From Prochlorococcus marinus str. MIT 9301 (GTDB taxonomy: Bacteria > Cyanobacteriota > Cyanobacteriia > PCC-6307 > Cyanobiaceae): a stretch of 64,000 bases of DNA. This document shows positions 11,505 through 21,771 of this stretch, in pieces. The DNA lies in NCBI RefSeq assembly GCF_000015965.1, contig NC_009091.1, positions 558,001 through 622,000 on the forward strand, written 5' to 3'. Under the pieces are notes generated by a model. That model was not told the origin of the DNA and made no database searches. It worked only from the letters and a program-made list of their open reading frames with translations. The position numbers and the translations under genes are program-made. Position 1 is the first letter of the stretch; every line of letters starts with the position of its first letter.

Positions 11505-12233
11505 ATTAATCTCACTTATTATCACGTTGCAAAGGATGTTCCGGAATTTAATCCTGATATTGCAGTTGTAATTGATGTTTTAAGAGCTACAACCACTATT
11601 TCTTGGGCTTTAAATAATGGAGCCGATTCAATACAAGTCTTTGCAGATTTAGATCTATTGAAAGAGTCTGCAATCAAGTGGCAAGCTGATGAGAGACTAA
11701 TGCTCGGAGAGAGAGGTGGCAAGAAGATTGAGGGCTTTGATTTAGGAAATTCTCCTTTATCAGTTACAAAAAATGTTGTTAATGGTAAAAGACTTTTTAT
11801 GAGTACGACTAATGGGACTAAGTCATTGGAAAAAGTTCAAAATGCCACCCATTTGTTTGCTATGGGACTCCCAAATAGAAAAGCAGTTGCCGAAAAAATC
11901 ATTTCATTAAAAAGAGAAAATGTTTTAATACTTGGGAGTGGTTGGGAAGGGTCATATTCACTTGAGGATTCTTTGGCTGCAGGTGCTTTGGCCTCATACT
12001 TTAAACAGAACTGTGATTTTGAAATTAATATCATAAACGACGAATTACAGGCTGCTTTAGCACTCTGGGATTTTTGGAAAAATGATATTTTGAAATGTTT
12101 AAAAACAGCAACCCATGGCAAAAGATTGACAAGTCTTGGAGATTATGAGGATGATTTAAAATGTTGCTCTGAACTTGATTGCTTAGATATTGTTCCAGCT
12201 CAAGTTGAAAGAGGTGTGATTCGTGCCTCATGA
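11505..12233 (+). CDS. comB: Probable 2-phosphosulfolactate phosphatase (ComB), ATT start
   Basis: ComB hydrolyses 2-phospho-3-sulfolactate. Archaea use it for coenzyme M synthesis; its role in cyanobacteria is unclear. The conserved reading frame continues upstream of the first TTG (11658) through YYHVAKDVPEFNPDIAVVID and the family motif VLRATTTISWAL. No ATG, GTG or TTG exists between the in-frame stop at 11466 and that conserved block. The best start is ATT at 11505, preceded at 11494-11498 by AGGAA. From there the protein is 242 residues, the normal family length. Later motifs include MLGERGGKKIEGFDLGNSP and STTNGTKSL. Confidence 0.85.
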   Translation: MNLTYYHVAKDVPEFNPDIAVVIDVLRATTTISWALNNGADSIQVFADLDLLKESAIKWQADERLMLGERGGKKIEGFDLGNSPLSVTKNVVNGKRLFMSTTNGTKSLEKVQNATHLFAMGLPNRKAVAEKIISLKRENVLILGSGWEGSYSLEDSLAAGALASYFKQNCDFEINIINDELQAALALWDFWKNDILKCLKTATHGKRLTSLGDYEDDLKCCSELDCLDIVPAQVERGVIRAS

Positions 12234-12263
12234 TTTACGAATTGGTTCACTAGGAGTAAAGTC

Positions 12264-13091
12264 TTGACTGATTTTTTGGTAGCTGCATTGCAAATTACAA
12301 GTACTTCAAATGTTGAAGCGAATTTCATTGAAGCAGAAGAACAGATTGAATTAGCTGCTAGAAGAGGTGCTGAGTTAATTGGATTGCCCGAGAATTTTGC
12401 TTTTTTAGGAGGAGATGATGAAAAACTTAGATTAGCTTCGGAATTGTCAGAAAAGTGTGCAAATTTGCTAAAAACTATGTCACAAAGGTATCAAGTATTT
12501 CTTTTGGGAGGGGGTTATCCTGTCCCTGCTGGTGATGACAGTCATACTTTTAATAGATCAGCACTATTTGGTAAAGATGGACAGGTTTTGGCAAAATATG
12601 ACAAAATTCATTTGTTTGATGTTGATTTGCCAGATGGAAATTTATATAAGGAATCATCCACTATTTTATCTGGGAAAGAGTATCCGCCTGTTGTAGATAT
12701 TCCGGGCTTATGCAAAATAGGATTATCAATTTGTTATGACGTTAGATTTCCTGAACTCTATAGATATTTGTCTTCAAATGGTGCAGAACTAATTATGATT
12801 CCTGCAGCTTTTACAGCATTTACTGGAAAAGATCATTGGCAAATCCTATTACAAGCAAGAGCAATTGAGAATACTGCATATGTAGTCGCTCCAGCTCAAA
12901 CTGGGATTCATTATGGGAGAAGGCAAAGTCATGGCCATGCAATGGTAATTGACCCTTGGGGTACAGTTTTATCTGATGCCGGAAAAACTCAGGGAGCTGC
13001 AATAGCTCCTGCTGATAAAGAAAGAGTAAAGAAAATAAGGGAGCAGATGCCAAGCCTTAAACATAGGAAAAATAAGTTGTTTTCAAAATAA
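12264..13091 (+). CDS. Nitrilase-superfamily carbon-nitrogen hydrolase
   Basis: This 275-residue protein belongs to the carbon-nitrogen hydrolase superfamily and is closest in look to the Nit1/Nit2 branch (deaminated-glutathione or omega-amidase enzymes). The catalytic triad is E43 (GLPENFAF), K114 (YDKIHLFD) and C157 (LSICYDVRFPELYR). The substrate cannot be read from the sequence. The start is TTG at 12264. The stop codon overlaps the ATG of the amidase gene by one base, indicating a shared transcript running on to murI. Confidence 0.88.
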   Translation: MTDFLVAALQITSTSNVEANFIEAEEQIELAARRGAELIGLPENFAFLGGDDEKLRLASELSEKCANLLKTMSQRYQVFLLGGGYPVPAGDDSHTFNRSALFGKDGQVLAKYDKIHLFDVDLPDGNLYKESSTILSGKEYPPVVDIPGLCKIGLSICYDVRFPELYRYLSSNGAELIMIPAAFTAFTGKDHWQILLQARAIENTAYVVAPAQTGIHYGRRQSHGHAMVIDPWGTVLSDAGKTQGAAIAPADKERVKKIREQMPSLKHRKNKLFSK

Positions 13092-14176
13092 TGATAAAGT
13101 TTTTAGATAATAAACTTTTTCGTTATTTATCCGTTTTTTTATTTTTAAATTCTTTAATCCTTCCAGTTAAATCGTCAAGTGCTCTGGCGGCGTGGGTCCT
13201 AAAGAATAATGGGGTTTTAGAATTAAGAACTAAATCAAATACAAATTTAAAAGCATACTTTCAGAAGTCTAACCAAATATCTGGGGATAGATTCTGGGTA
13301 GATTTTCCAGGAGAATTAAAAAATCCCAGAATAATAAAAGGTAATGGCCCTATTAAAGAAATTAGATTAGGTAAACCAAATAAGGGTAAAACAAGATTAG
13401 TAATTGAATTTAAAGAAGAAACTTATTTAGAACCTTTGACTTGGAAAATGGTTGGCTTAGATCAAAATAGATGGAGAATCAAACTATTTAACCCAAAATA
13501 TTCATTTAAAAAGATTGGCGAAGGTTTAGTTGAAAAGAAAAGAGGAAATATCAAAGCAAATCAAAATTTTATTCATAAGAAGAAAAACAATTATGGTTAC
13601 TTGAAACTACCAGAGGTAAAACGAAACAAGTTTGAGGTTGTAATCGATCCAGGGCATGGAGGACCTGATCCAGGAGCAATAGGCATTGGTGGTATTAGAG
13701 AAACAGATGTTGTTCTAGAGGTTTCAAAAATAGTTAAAAATTTACTTTCTGAGAAAGGTGTCAAGGTTAGGTTGACTAGAACAAATGAAGTCGATTTGGA
13801 TTTACCTCCAAGAGTTTCCATTGCTAATAATACGGATGCAGATATCTTTGTAAGTATTCATGCAAATGCCTCAAGAGGTAAAAGAAGGGACATAAATGGA
13901 TTGGAAACCTTTTATTACAGAGGGTGGAGAGGAAGGTTACTCGCAAAAAGAATTCAAAAACAAATCTTAATAGTTTCCCCTGGAAGTCCTGATCGAGGAG
14001 TTAAACAAGGTCGATTTTATGTGATTAAAAATACTAGGATGCCTGCAGTACTTGTAGAAATTGGATTTTTAACGGGAAGATTAGATGCAAGAAGGTTAGA
14101 AAAAATAACGCATCGAAAAAGATTAGCCTATGCAATTGCAAAAGGCATCCTCGAATATCTTGATAAAGTAGGGTGA
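13091..14176 (+). CDS. N-acetylmuramoyl-L-alanine amidase (AMIN + Amidase_3)
   Basis: This enzyme cuts the bond between MurNAc and L-Ala in peptidoglycan, usually during daughter-cell separation. The 361-residue protein has an N-terminal signal peptide (about residues 1-33), an AMIN domain for cell-wall targeting (about 35-135) and an Amidase_3 domain (about 180-355). Zinc ligands lie in IDPGHGGPDPGA, GGIRETD and VSIHANAS; the catalytic glutamate is in LVEIGFLT. It overlaps murI by four bases (GTGA), so the two are translationally coupled. Confidence 0.92.
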   Translation: MIKFLDNKLFRYLSVFLFLNSLILPVKSSSALAAWVLKNNGVLELRTKSNTNLKAYFQKSNQISGDRFWVDFPGELKNPRIIKGNGPIKEIRLGKPNKGKTRLVIEFKEETYLEPLTWKMVGLDQNRWRIKLFNPKYSFKKIGEGLVEKKRGNIKANQNFIHKKKNNYGYLKLPEVKRNKFEVVIDPGHGGPDPGAIGIGGIRETDVVLEVSKIVKNLLSEKGVKVRLTRTNEVDLDLPPRVSIANNTDADIFVSIHANASRGKRRDINGLETFYYRGWRGRLLAKRIQKQILIVSPGSPDRGVKQGRFYVIKNTRMPAVLVEIGFLTGRLDARRLEKITHRKRLAYAIAKGILEYLDKVG

Positions 14177-14967
14177 AAATTAAAGTAGGTATATTTGATA
14201 GCGGAATAGGTGGTTTTACTATCCTTAATTCTTTACTAAAAATACGTAAAGATGTAGAAGTTTTTTATTTGGCGGATACAAAAAGAATACCTTTTGGGAA
14301 CAAAGACTCCAAAGAGATAAGATTAATTGCAAAGGAGATTTGTACTTTTTTTGTTGATAAGAATCTAGATGCACTTTTAGTTGCTTGTAATACTACAAAT
14401 GCTTGTGCGCTTGATATTCTTGAAGATAATCTAAAGATTCCTTGTTTTGACCTTATAAACTCAGTATCGGAATTAGTTGAAAAACAAATAATTGGTGTCC
14501 TAGCAACTTCAACAACTGTTCGATCATCGTATTATGAAAAAGCTATAAATACTAAAAAAGAGAATACGATAATATTGCAACAAGAATGTCCAAAATTTGT
14601 ATCGGAAATTGAAAAAGAAAAATTAAATCTTGATAAGTTAAATAGTCTTTCAGACTTATACTTAAGACCACTAATAAACAAAAATATTGAAGAATTAATA
14701 CTTGGATGCAGTCACTATCCTTTGATTTATGACATATTAAGAAAAAAATTAGGTCCAAATATAAAAATTATTGATCCATCGATAGGATTAATAAAAAAAT
14801 TTAATGAATCTTTTGCTATTCCAGAAACTGAGCGCTGTGAGAGTATTTCTTTCGAAAATGTAAAATTTTTTGTTACTTCAGAAAGAGATAATTTTTCCAA
14901 TAAAGTAAAATTTTGGCTTGGAATTAATAAAGAAATTAGGGTTGTTAACCTCCGAAGTAATGTTTGA
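14173..14967 (+). CDS. murI: Glutamate racemase
   Basis: MurI makes D-glutamate for peptidoglycan. The 264-residue protein starts with GTG inside the stop of the amidase gene. It has FDSGIGGFTI at the N-terminus, the first catalytic cysteine in LLVACNTTNA near residue 73 and the second in LGCSHYPLI near residue 180. Length is normal. The pairing with the amidase gene places two peptidoglycan genes in one operon. Confidence 0.95.
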   Translation: MKIKVGIFDSGIGGFTILNSLLKIRKDVEVFYLADTKRIPFGNKDSKEIRLIAKEICTFFVDKNLDALLVACNTTNACALDILEDNLKIPCFDLINSVSELVEKQIIGVLATSTTVRSSYYEKAINTKKENTIILQQECPKFVSEIEKEKLNLDKLNSLSDLYLRPLINKNIEELILGCSHYPLIYDILRKKLGPNIKIIDPSIGLIKKFNESFAIPETERCESISFENVKFFVTSERDNFSNKVKFWLGINKEIRVVNLRSNV

Positions 14968-14994
14968 TTCCTTAATATATAAGAGAGGTCAATC

Positions 14995-15966
14995 ATGAAT
15001 ACAGTAACAGAGCTACTACAACCAGTTGAAAATGATCTTGATGATCTTATTCTTGAACTGAAAAATCTAATAGGAGCTGGTCATCCAATTCTTCAAGCAG
15101 CAGCGGAACATCTATTTAGCGCTGGAGGAAAAAGACTGAGGCCGGGAATTGTTCTGTTAATTTCAAAAGCTATATCTCCGGAATTTTGCTTGACAACCAA
15201 ACATAAAAGGCTTGCTGAAATAACTGAGATGATTCATACAGCCTCATTAGTCCATGATGATGTTGTTGATGAGGCGTCTACAAGAAGAGGAGTAGATACA
15301 GTTCATAGTAGATTTAATACCAGAGTAGCTGTTTTGGCGGGTGACTTTTTATTTGCTCAAGCTAGTTGGCACCTAGCAAATCTTGACAATGTAAATGTAG
15401 TTAAATTACTTAGTAGAGTAATAATGGATTTAGCAGAAGGCGAAATTAAACAAAACTTAAATAGATTTGATTCAGCTCAATCTTTTCCCAAATACATCAA
15501 TAAAAGTTATTGTAAAACAGCATCATTAATAGCAAATAGTTGCAAAGCAGCTGGAGTTTTGAGTGGGATTAATGACGAAAACTTAACCTCGCTTTACGAT
15601 TTTGGCAAAAATATTGGTTTAGCATTCCAAGTTGTAGATGACATTCTTGACTTTACTGGAAATGATAAACAACTTGGAAAACCTGCTGTAAGTGATCTTG
15701 CTAGTGGTTATCTTACCGCCCCAGTTTTATATGCCTTAGAAGAAAATAAACAATTGTCAGTTCTTATAAACAGAGAACTTGCTGAAAAAGATGATTTAGA
15801 TAATGCTCTTAATATCATAATGAACTCTAAAGCTATTGAAAGTTCAAGAAAACTAGCTGAGGATTTTGCAATGCTCTCTAAAGAGGCTATAGTCTGGCTT
15901 CCTGATTCAGAATATAAAAGAGCTTTAATGGCTCTTCCAGAATTTGTTCTAAGCCGCATTTATTAG
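14995..15966 (+). CDS. sds: Long-chain polyprenyl diphosphate synthase (solanesyl type)
   Basis: This trans-prenyltransferase builds the long isoprenoid tail of plastoquinone by adding isopentenyl units. The 323-residue protein has the two aspartate-rich motifs HDDVVDEASTRRG (about residues 90-102) and VDDILDFTG (about 218-226), with GGKRLRPG near residue 45. A short residue context before the first aspartate motif (AEITEMIHTASLV) fits long-chain rather than geranylgeranyl enzymes. The chain length cannot be read with certainty. It starts 27 bases after murI. Confidence 0.9.
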   Translation: MNTVTELLQPVENDLDDLILELKNLIGAGHPILQAAAEHLFSAGGKRLRPGIVLLISKAISPEFCLTTKHKRLAEITEMIHTASLVHDDVVDEASTRRGVDTVHSRFNTRVAVLAGDFLFAQASWHLANLDNVNVVKLLSRVIMDLAEGEIKQNLNRFDSAQSFPKYINKSYCKTASLIANSCKAAGVLSGINDENLTSLYDFGKNIGLAFQVVDDILDFTGNDKQLGKPAVSDLASGYLTAPVLYALEENKQLSVLINRELAEKDDLDNALNIIMNSKAIESSRKLAEDFAMLSKEAIVWLPDSEYKRALMALPEFVLSRIY

Positions 15967-16060
15967 ATCTATTAGAAATAAATCTTTGAGCTAAATTAAT
16001 ATTAAAATTTTTGATAACCTTAATCTTTTCGACTAAATTTATTAAGCATAGATTTATTTA

Positions 16061-18043
16061 ATGACATTAGATAAAAAAAATTCAATCAATAACATACTTG
16101 AAGAAAAGAGAATTTTTCCTCCGTCAAAAAAATTTGCAGAAAACTCAAATATTAGTACTCAAGAAGAATTACTAAGTCTAAAAAAACAAGCATCAGATAA
16201 TCCTATTCAGTTTTGGGAATCTTTTGCAAAATCTGAATTAGATTGGTTTGAGCCATTTCAAACCGTGTTAGATAACGAAAATGCTCCCTTTTTTAAATGG
16301 TTCAAAGAAGGGAAACTCAATATTACATATAACTGCTTAGATAGACACATTAAGAGAGGTCTTGGAGGAAAGACTGCACTTATATGGGAAGGCGAACCCG
16401 GAGATAGCAAAAAATATACTTACGAAGAACTTCTAAAAGAGGTATGTAGAGCAGCTAATGCATTAAAAGCAATTGGTGTAAAAAAAGGAGATTTGGTATG
16501 TATTTATATGCCGATGATTCCTGAAGCGATGTTTGCGATGTTAGCTTGTGCAAGAATTGGCGCACCTCATTCAGTTGTCTTTGGAGGATTTTCTTCAGAA
16601 GCTTTAAAAGACAGGTTAATTGATGGAAATGCAAGATATGTTATTACTGCTGATGGTGGTTTTAGAAAAGATAAAGTGATTGAACTTAAGCAAGCAGTTG
16701 ATGCTGCAATTGAAAATGGGGCAGATAAAGTTGTTGAAAAAGTTGTGGTTGTTCAACGAACCAAAAAAAACATTTCGATGGTTGATGATAGAGATCTATG
16801 GTGGCACGAATTAGTAAAAGATCAAAAAGATCAGTGTGAACCAGAAATAATGAGTAGCGAAGATAGACTTTTTATTCTTTATACTTCAGGCTCTACTGGA
16901 AAGCCCAAAGGTGTAGTTCACACTACAGGTGGTTATAATCTTTGGTCCCATTTGACATTTAAATGGATTTTTGACTTAAAAGATGACGATATTTACTGGT
17001 GTACTGCTGACGTTGGTTGGATTACAGGTCATAGTTACATAGTTTATGGGCCTTTATCTAATGGTGCTACAACCTTAATGTATGAGGGAGTGCCAAGGCG
17101 CTCAAATTTAGGGGCTTTTTGGGAAATTGTTCAAAAATATAAGGTTTCTATTTTTTATACTGCACCAACTGCAATAAGAGCATTTATGAAGTCTGGGCGT
17201 GAAATACCTGATAAATATAATTTGGAGAGTCTTAGACTTTTGGGTACAGTTGGAGAACCAATTAATCCTGAAGCATGGATGTGGTACAAGGATGTTATTG
17301 GTAAAGATAAATGCCCTATTGTTGATACTTGGTGGCAAACTGAGACTGGTGGTGTGATGATAAGTCCCTTGCCTGGAGTAGTTGCCACTAAGCCAGGTTC
17401 GGCTACTTTCCCTCTGCCAGGAATCGAAGTTGAAATCGTCGATAAGGATGGAGATAAGGTTAAAGAAAATGAAGGTGGCTATTTAATTATTAAGAAACCA
17501 TGGCCAGGCATGATGAGAACAATTCACGGAAACTCAAAAAGATATTTGGAGAGTTATTGGGAATATATTTCCTTTAAAGGAGAAAAAAATGTTTATTTTG
17601 CTGGAGATGGAGCACGCATTGATGAAGATGGATATATATGGATTATGGGAAGAGTTGATGATGTCATAAGTGTCTCAGGACATAGGTTAGGGACAATGGA
17701 AATAGAATCTGCTTTGGTGAGTCATAAATCAGTTGCAGAGTCTGCAGTCGTTGGCAAAAAAGATGATTTAAAAGGTGAAGTGATAGTTGCTTTTGTATCT
17801 TTAGAGAAAGACGTGAACGGTTCTTCAGAATTAGTAGAGGATCTAAAGAAACATGTTGTTAATGAAATTGGAATTATCGCAAAGCCTGAAAAGATTATAA
17901 TTTCTGACTCTCTTCCGAAAACACGTAGTGGAAAAATTATGAGGCGAATTTTAAGATCTTTAGCTGGTGGAGAAAAAATTAGCGGTGATATAAGCACTCT
18001 TGAAGATAGTTCTGTTTTGGAAAAGCTGAAAGAATTATCCTAA
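16061..18043 (+). CDS. acs: Acetyl-CoA synthetase
   Basis: Acs activates acetate to acetyl-CoA through an acetyl-adenylate. The 660-residue protein has the AMP-binding P-loop [16 protein letters not shown] (about residues 275-290), the segment [10 protein letters not shown] near residue 425, and [20 protein letters not shown] near residue 530. The C-terminal acetylation-site context [14 protein letters not shown] contains the regulatory lysine known from the family. It overlaps the convergent DUF1350 gene by four bases. Confidence 0.96.
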   Translation: MTLDKKNSINNILEEKRIFPPSKKFAENSNISTQEELLSLKKQASDNPIQFWESFAKSELDWFEPFQTVLDNENAPFFKWFKEGKLNITYNCLDRHIKRGLGGKTALIWEGEPGDSKKYTYEELLKEVCRAANALKAIGVKKGDLVCIYMPMIPEAMFAMLACARIGAPHSVVFGGFSSEALKDRLIDGNARYVITADGGFRKDKVIELKQAVDAAIENGADKVVEKVVVVQRTKKNISMVDDRDLWWHELVKDQKDQCEPEIMSSEDRLFILYTSGSTGKPKGVVHTTGGYNLWSHLTFKWIFDLKDDDIYWCTADVGWITGHSYIVYGPLSNGATTLMYEGVPRRSNLGAFWEIVQKYKVSIFYTAPTAIRAFMKSGREIPDKYNLESLRLLGTVGEPINPEAWMWYKDVIGKDKCPIVDTWWQTETGGVMISPLPGVVATKPGSATFPLPGIEVEIVDKDGDKVKENEGGYLIIKKPWPGMMRTIHGNSKRYLESYWEYISFKGEKNVYFAGDGARIDEDGYIWIMGRVDDVISVSGHRLGTMEIESALVSHKSVAESAVVGKKDDLKGEVIVAFVSLEKDVNGSSELVEDLKKHVVNEIGIIAKPEKIIISDSLPKTRSGKIMRRILRSLAGGEKISGDISTLEDSSVLEKLKELS

Positions 18044-18762
18044 TCAGATTCATCAATTAAATTGGAAATTTTTTTTATAGTATTTCTTTTGAATTCATCA
18101 TCGGCCCAGTCTCCCAAAAAATTTTCCCTTAGTCCTGCGCTTGCAATAATAGTGTGTGTACCTTTTAACATTACTCCCTTTGAATTATCTTCTTTTCTTG
18201 CTTTCAGACAAGAAAATAATTTATCTGTTTGATCTAATTCATCTGAGTTAAATTTTATGAGGAAGTTATTTTTTTGATTATATGTTTTTTCAATTAATCG
18301 CAGAGTTCTTTCAGGGCTTGGGCTGAATTCACTGTTGAATTCTAATTTTCGAGAAATTTGTTTCAATAATGGAATGGATTTATTAGCACTGAAGTTGTTA
18401 AAACTTATTGATATGAATTTTTCGCAGTTTCTTCCACCATCAGGAGAAATTAGATGAAGTTTGCAGCCTAGACTATGACCAATTCTTATTGAAGGAATTG
18501 ATGTTCCTATTCTTTTTGATAAAGATATTCGACAATTCTTGAAATCCCTCCATGCTTTAATAGCAAGTTGTTGGTGATCAAATTGTGGAGTGTATTTATA
18601 AGCATGTACTGCATAGTTTTTATTAATTAAACTGTCTATGAATCTTTTATAAGTTAAATCTGGTTTAGAAGCTAGATAACTTCCACCAATAAATTCTACA
18701 ATTTTTTTAGGATTTGAAGGCCAATAACAAAAATTATTAAATTGATATTTTGTAAAAGTCAT
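18040..18762 (-). CDS. DUF1350 family protein (alpha/beta-hydrolase-like)
   Basis: This 240-residue protein fits the DUF1350 family of cyanobacteria and plastids. Near the N-terminus it has [15 protein letters not shown]. The nucleophile-elbow-like [11 protein letters not shown] near residue 113 suggests an alpha/beta hydrolase fold with serine as the nucleophile. A late histidine in [10 protein letters not shown] could complete a triad. No signal peptide is seen. Substrate and role are unknown. The 3' end overlaps acs by four bases. Confidence 0.8.
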   Translation of the reverse strand: MTFTKYQFNNFCYWPSNPKKIVEFIGGSYLASKPDLTYKRFIDSLINKNYAVHAYKYTPQFDHQQLAIKAWRDFKNCRISLSKRIGTSIPSIRIGHSLGCKLHLISPDGGRNCEKFISISFNNFSANKSIPLLKQISRKLEFNSEFSPSPERTLRLIEKTYNQKNNFLIKFNSDELDQTDKLFSCLKARKEDNSKGVMLKGTHTIIASAGLRENFLGDWADDEFKRNTIKKISNLIDESD

Positions 18763-18879
18763 CTTTCATAAACAAAGAATGTTTCAAAAATTATTTTCTA
18801 ATCATGTTTCTTAATTTATATTAATTTAAGAGAAATTTTTATTAAATGCGTCAAGATAAATAAAAGTGTTTTCAGCTAA

Positions 18880-19659
18880 TTGGAACTACCTAACAAAAAA
18901 GAATTAAATCAATTGGATATTCTTCAGGATCAAGTTATTAGCTTTCCCTCTGAAGATAGTGTTGCTAATCATAATAAAAAAATTGAAAAAATTTTAATTC
19001 TTGATACAGAAACAACAGGTTTAGATGAAAATAAAGATGAAGTGATAGAGATAGGTTGTATTTTGTTTGATGTATCGTTTAAATGTGTACTTTCACAGGT
19101 CTCATTTTTATTCCCAGTTAATAATAATAAAGCAGAATATGTTAATGGCATATCTGCAGAAGTAACTAATATCTCTCAACCGTGGGAAGATGGATTGAAT
19201 TTCTTTTTAAAACTTGTTGATAGTTCGGATTTCATTGTCGCGCATAATGTAGAGTTTGATAAGAAATGGTTTGGGAAAGGAAGATTACCTAAGCTTAATA
19301 AAAAATGGATATGTAGTTTAGAAGATATTAATTGGTCTTTTCAAAAATCACTAAAAAATAGACCCTCAGTAACTGATCTAGCTTTATCTTTTTCAATACC
19401 AGTTTGGAATTTACATAGAGCTTTATCTGATTGCTTTTACATATCTGAAGTCTTCAAAAAATGTGATAATTTAGAGGAACTTTTACTTAAAGCTACTGAA
19501 CCGAGGTTTTTATACAAGGCGCTTATTAGTTACGAAGATAGATCTTTAGCTAAAAATGCTGGGTTCAGATGGAACAGTCCTGTGCAGGGAGCTTGGTCAA
19601 GAAAATTAACTACTGATGAGGCAAAAAATCTTGATTTTAGAGTTGAGATTTTGAGTTAA
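18880..19659 (+). CDS. DnaQ-like DEDDh 3'-5' exonuclease
   Basis: This 259-residue protein has an exonuclease domain of the DnaQ family (about residues 35-200). The acidic active-site motifs are ILDTETTGLDENKDEVIEIG (Exo I), VAHNVEFDKKWF (Exo II) and HRALSDCFYISEVF (Exo III with the DEDDh histidine). About 50 residues follow, including NAGFRWNSPVQGAWSRKL, which looks like a small added domain. It is not an obvious polymerase III epsilon subunit, and repair or RNA processing is possible. The start is TTG at 18880. Confidence 0.85.
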   Translation: MELPNKKELNQLDILQDQVISFPSEDSVANHNKKIEKILILDTETTGLDENKDEVIEIGCILFDVSFKCVLSQVSFLFPVNNNKAEYVNGISAEVTNISQPWEDGLNFFLKLVDSSDFIVAHNVEFDKKWFGKGRLPKLNKKWICSLEDINWSFQKSLKNRPSVTDLALSFSIPVWNLHRALSDCFYISEVFKKCDNLEELLLKATEPRFLYKALISYEDRSLAKNAGFRWNSPVQGAWSRKLTTDEAKNLDFRVEILS

Positions 19660-19689
19660 TATTTATTTAATTTTTGACTAAGAAAATAT

Positions 19690-20100
19690 TTAGTGCATCT
19701 TACAAGGCATCCATTTATCACCCATTTTATGTGCTCCAATACATCCGTATTTTGAAGCAGCCTTTTCAGCCTCTTGTTTAGTGTTAAATAGATCTGACAT
19801 CATATTTTCCTTATTTGAATTTGAAATTTGTTTGGAATGATTATGAGAATTAGGTGAATACTCCCATATCCCCATAGTAGTAACACCGGCAGAGATAATT
19901 CCCATTCCGACTACTGATAAATTGACTATTCCCATTGCGACTGCACCAAAAGAAAATACACCCATTGGGACTACCCCTATACTAATTACTCCCATTGGCA
20001 CTATTCCTATTGAAACTATACCAAGAGGTGCAATTCCAAAAGCAATTTTTTTTGGTTTTGTACCGCAATGTTGATTCTCTTTACTTTTATTAATTCCCAA
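19690..20100 (-). CDS. Glycine-repeat protein with C-terminal DUF3721 domain
   Basis: This 136-residue protein has two parts. Residues about 20-80 form a hydrophobic repeat with glycine at roughly every fifth position, for example GIVPMGVISIGVVPMG. Residues about 98-136 match the short DUF3721 domain: TKQEAEKAASKYGCIGAHKM followed by a final CKMH. DUF3721 domains occur in small marine picocyanobacterial proteins; the conserved cysteines and histidines suggest metal binding or a disulfide. The repeat could be membrane-embedded or a solenoid. The function is unknown. Confidence 0.75.
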   Translation of the reverse strand: MGINKSKENQHCGTKPKKIAFGIAPLGIVSIGIVPMGVISIGVVPMGVFSFGAVAMGIVNLSVVGMGIISAGVTTMGIWEYSPNSHNHSKQISNSNKENMMSDLFNTKQEAEKAASKYGCIGAHKMGDKWMPCKMH

Positions 20101-20198
20101 TAGTTTTTCTAAATGTTAAATTAAAATTGTCTCACAAAATAACCAATCAAAGATTAATTTCTAGATGAATTAAAAATTTTGAATTATTTTTTAGAACT

Positions 20199-21479
20199 TT
20201 GAATAACTTAAAAAACCTAAGAGGAACAGTAGACCTATTTCCTGATCAATTAATAAAGTGGCAAAACGTTGAAAGAATTTTATTAGAACAGCTTTCTAGA
20301 GCATCCATCAAAGAAATAAGAACACCAATATTGGAAATGACCGAATTATTTATAAGAGGAATTGGTGAAGGAACAGATGTTGTTAGCAAGGAAATGTATA
20401 CATTTCTTGATAGGGGGGAGAGATCTTGCACTCTAAGACCTGAAGGAACAGCCTCAGTTGCACGAGCGTTAATACAAAATGGAATATCGTCTAATCCTCT
20501 TCAAAAACTTTGGTACATGGGTCCTATGTTTAGATACGAAAGACCTCAAGCAGGCAGGCAAAGACAATTTCATCAATTAGGTGTTGAGTTTATAGGACAT
20601 GATTCAGTTAGAAGTGATGTTGAAATTATTGCTTTAGCTTGGGATATCTTAAGTAAATTAGGAATAAAAGAACTCAATCTTGAAATAAATACGTTAGGTG
20701 ATACTAATGACAGATCAAATTTTCAAAAATCTTTTTTAAAATGGTTACAAGCAAATAAAGATTCTCTAGATTTAGATTCTCAGAATAGAATTTCTAAAAA
20801 CCCTTTGAGGATTTTGGATTCAAAGAATATTCAAACTAAAAAAGTTCTTGAAAATGCACCAAGATTATCTAATTTTTTATCTGAAAAAAGTCATAGCAGA
20901 TATTTAGAATTAAAAAGACAATTAGAGGTTTTAAACATACCTTATGTAGAAAACTTTAATCTTGTAAGAGGTTTAGATTACTACACTCATACAGCTTTTG
21001 AAATTACTAGTGGGGCTCTGGGCTCCCAAGCTACAGTTTGCGGAGGAGGGAGATACGACGATTTAATAAAACAAATGGGAGGGCCAAACACTCCTGCAAT
21101 TGGTTTCGCTATTGGTTTAGAAAGATTAATTTTACTCGCAGGAAAAGAGCTTGAAATTCCAAGAAATACTGATATCTATATCATTAATAAAGGCTTAATT
21201 GCTGAATCATTCGCAATGGATTTATCTAGAAAATTAAGAAATTACGATTTGTTAGTTGAGTTAGATTTAAGCGGAGCCTCATTCTCTAAGCAATTTAAAA
21301 AGGCAAATAAACTTAAATCTAAAAGTATTATTGTTATTGGTGATGATGAGGCAGTTAATGGGGAATTTATTATAAGGCTCTTTGGTCAATCAGGTAATGG
21401 GAATAAAGAGGAGGTTATATCTTTTGAGAATGATATTAAATTAGAAAATTGGATAAATAATAACTTACTTTTAAAGTGA
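20199..21479 (+). CDS. hisS: Histidine--tRNA ligase
   Basis: HisRS charges tRNA-His. The 426-residue class II synthetase has motif 2 in WYMGPMFRYERPQAGRQRQF (about residues 108-127), the histidine-binding LVRGLDYYTHTAFEI near residue 255 and motif 3 in AIGFAIGLERLIL near residue 305. A C-terminal anticodon-binding domain follows. The start is TTG at 20199, with no suitable ATG upstream. The stop overlaps the start of the following small gene. Confidence 0.95.
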   Translation: MNNLKNLRGTVDLFPDQLIKWQNVERILLEQLSRASIKEIRTPILEMTELFIRGIGEGTDVVSKEMYTFLDRGERSCTLRPEGTASVARALIQNGISSNPLQKLWYMGPMFRYERPQAGRQRQFHQLGVEFIGHDSVRSDVEIIALAWDILSKLGIKELNLEINTLGDTNDRSNFQKSFLKWLQANKDSLDLDSQNRISKNPLRILDSKNIQTKKVLENAPRLSNFLSEKSHSRYLELKRQLEVLNIPYVENFNLVRGLDYYTHTAFEITSGALGSQATVCGGGRYDDLIKQMGGPNTPAIGFAIGLERLILLAGKELEIPRNTDIYIINKGLIAESFAMDLSRKLRNYDLLVELDLSGASFSKQFKKANKLKSKSIIVIGDDEAVNGEFIIRLFGQSGNGNKEEVISFENDIKLENWINNNLLLK

Positions 21480-21769
21480 TGTTCTTGAAGATAGTGATAA
21501 TTTTTCTTTTTATATTTATTTTTTTTAATTTAAGGAATTTTCTTAAATTAAATAAAAAACAAAAAGTTTTTAATTCTAAAAAAATAACAACTTTCAATAA
21601 AAAGAATCTTAATAATTGGATGAATTTAACTAAAAAAGAAAGATATAACTTATCAAAACAAGATTCTCTAAACTACATGGATAAAAGAAAGCTTTTATTA
21701 GACGAAATTAGAAATGAATATAAGAAAATATCTAGAAAAAATTCTGAGGGGAACATTAAGAAAAAATAA
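21476..21769 (+). CDS. Small basic membrane-anchored protein, unknown function
   Basis: I do not recognise this 97-residue protein. The first 18 or so residues are strongly hydrophobic (VIIFLFIFIFFNL), consistent with one membrane anchor. The rest is highly charged and lysine-rich, with a likely helix near KKERYNLSKQDSLNYMDKRK. It overlaps hisS by four bases (GTGA); an ATG directly follows the GTG, so either can be the start. It ends two bases before the next small gene, suggesting one transcript. Confidence 0.6.
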   Translation: MMFLKIVIIFLFIFIFFNLRNFLKLNKKQKVFNSKKITTFNKKNLNNWMNLTKKERYNLSKQDSLNYMDKRKLLLDEIRNEYKKISRKNSEGNIKKK

Positions 21770-21771
21770 TT

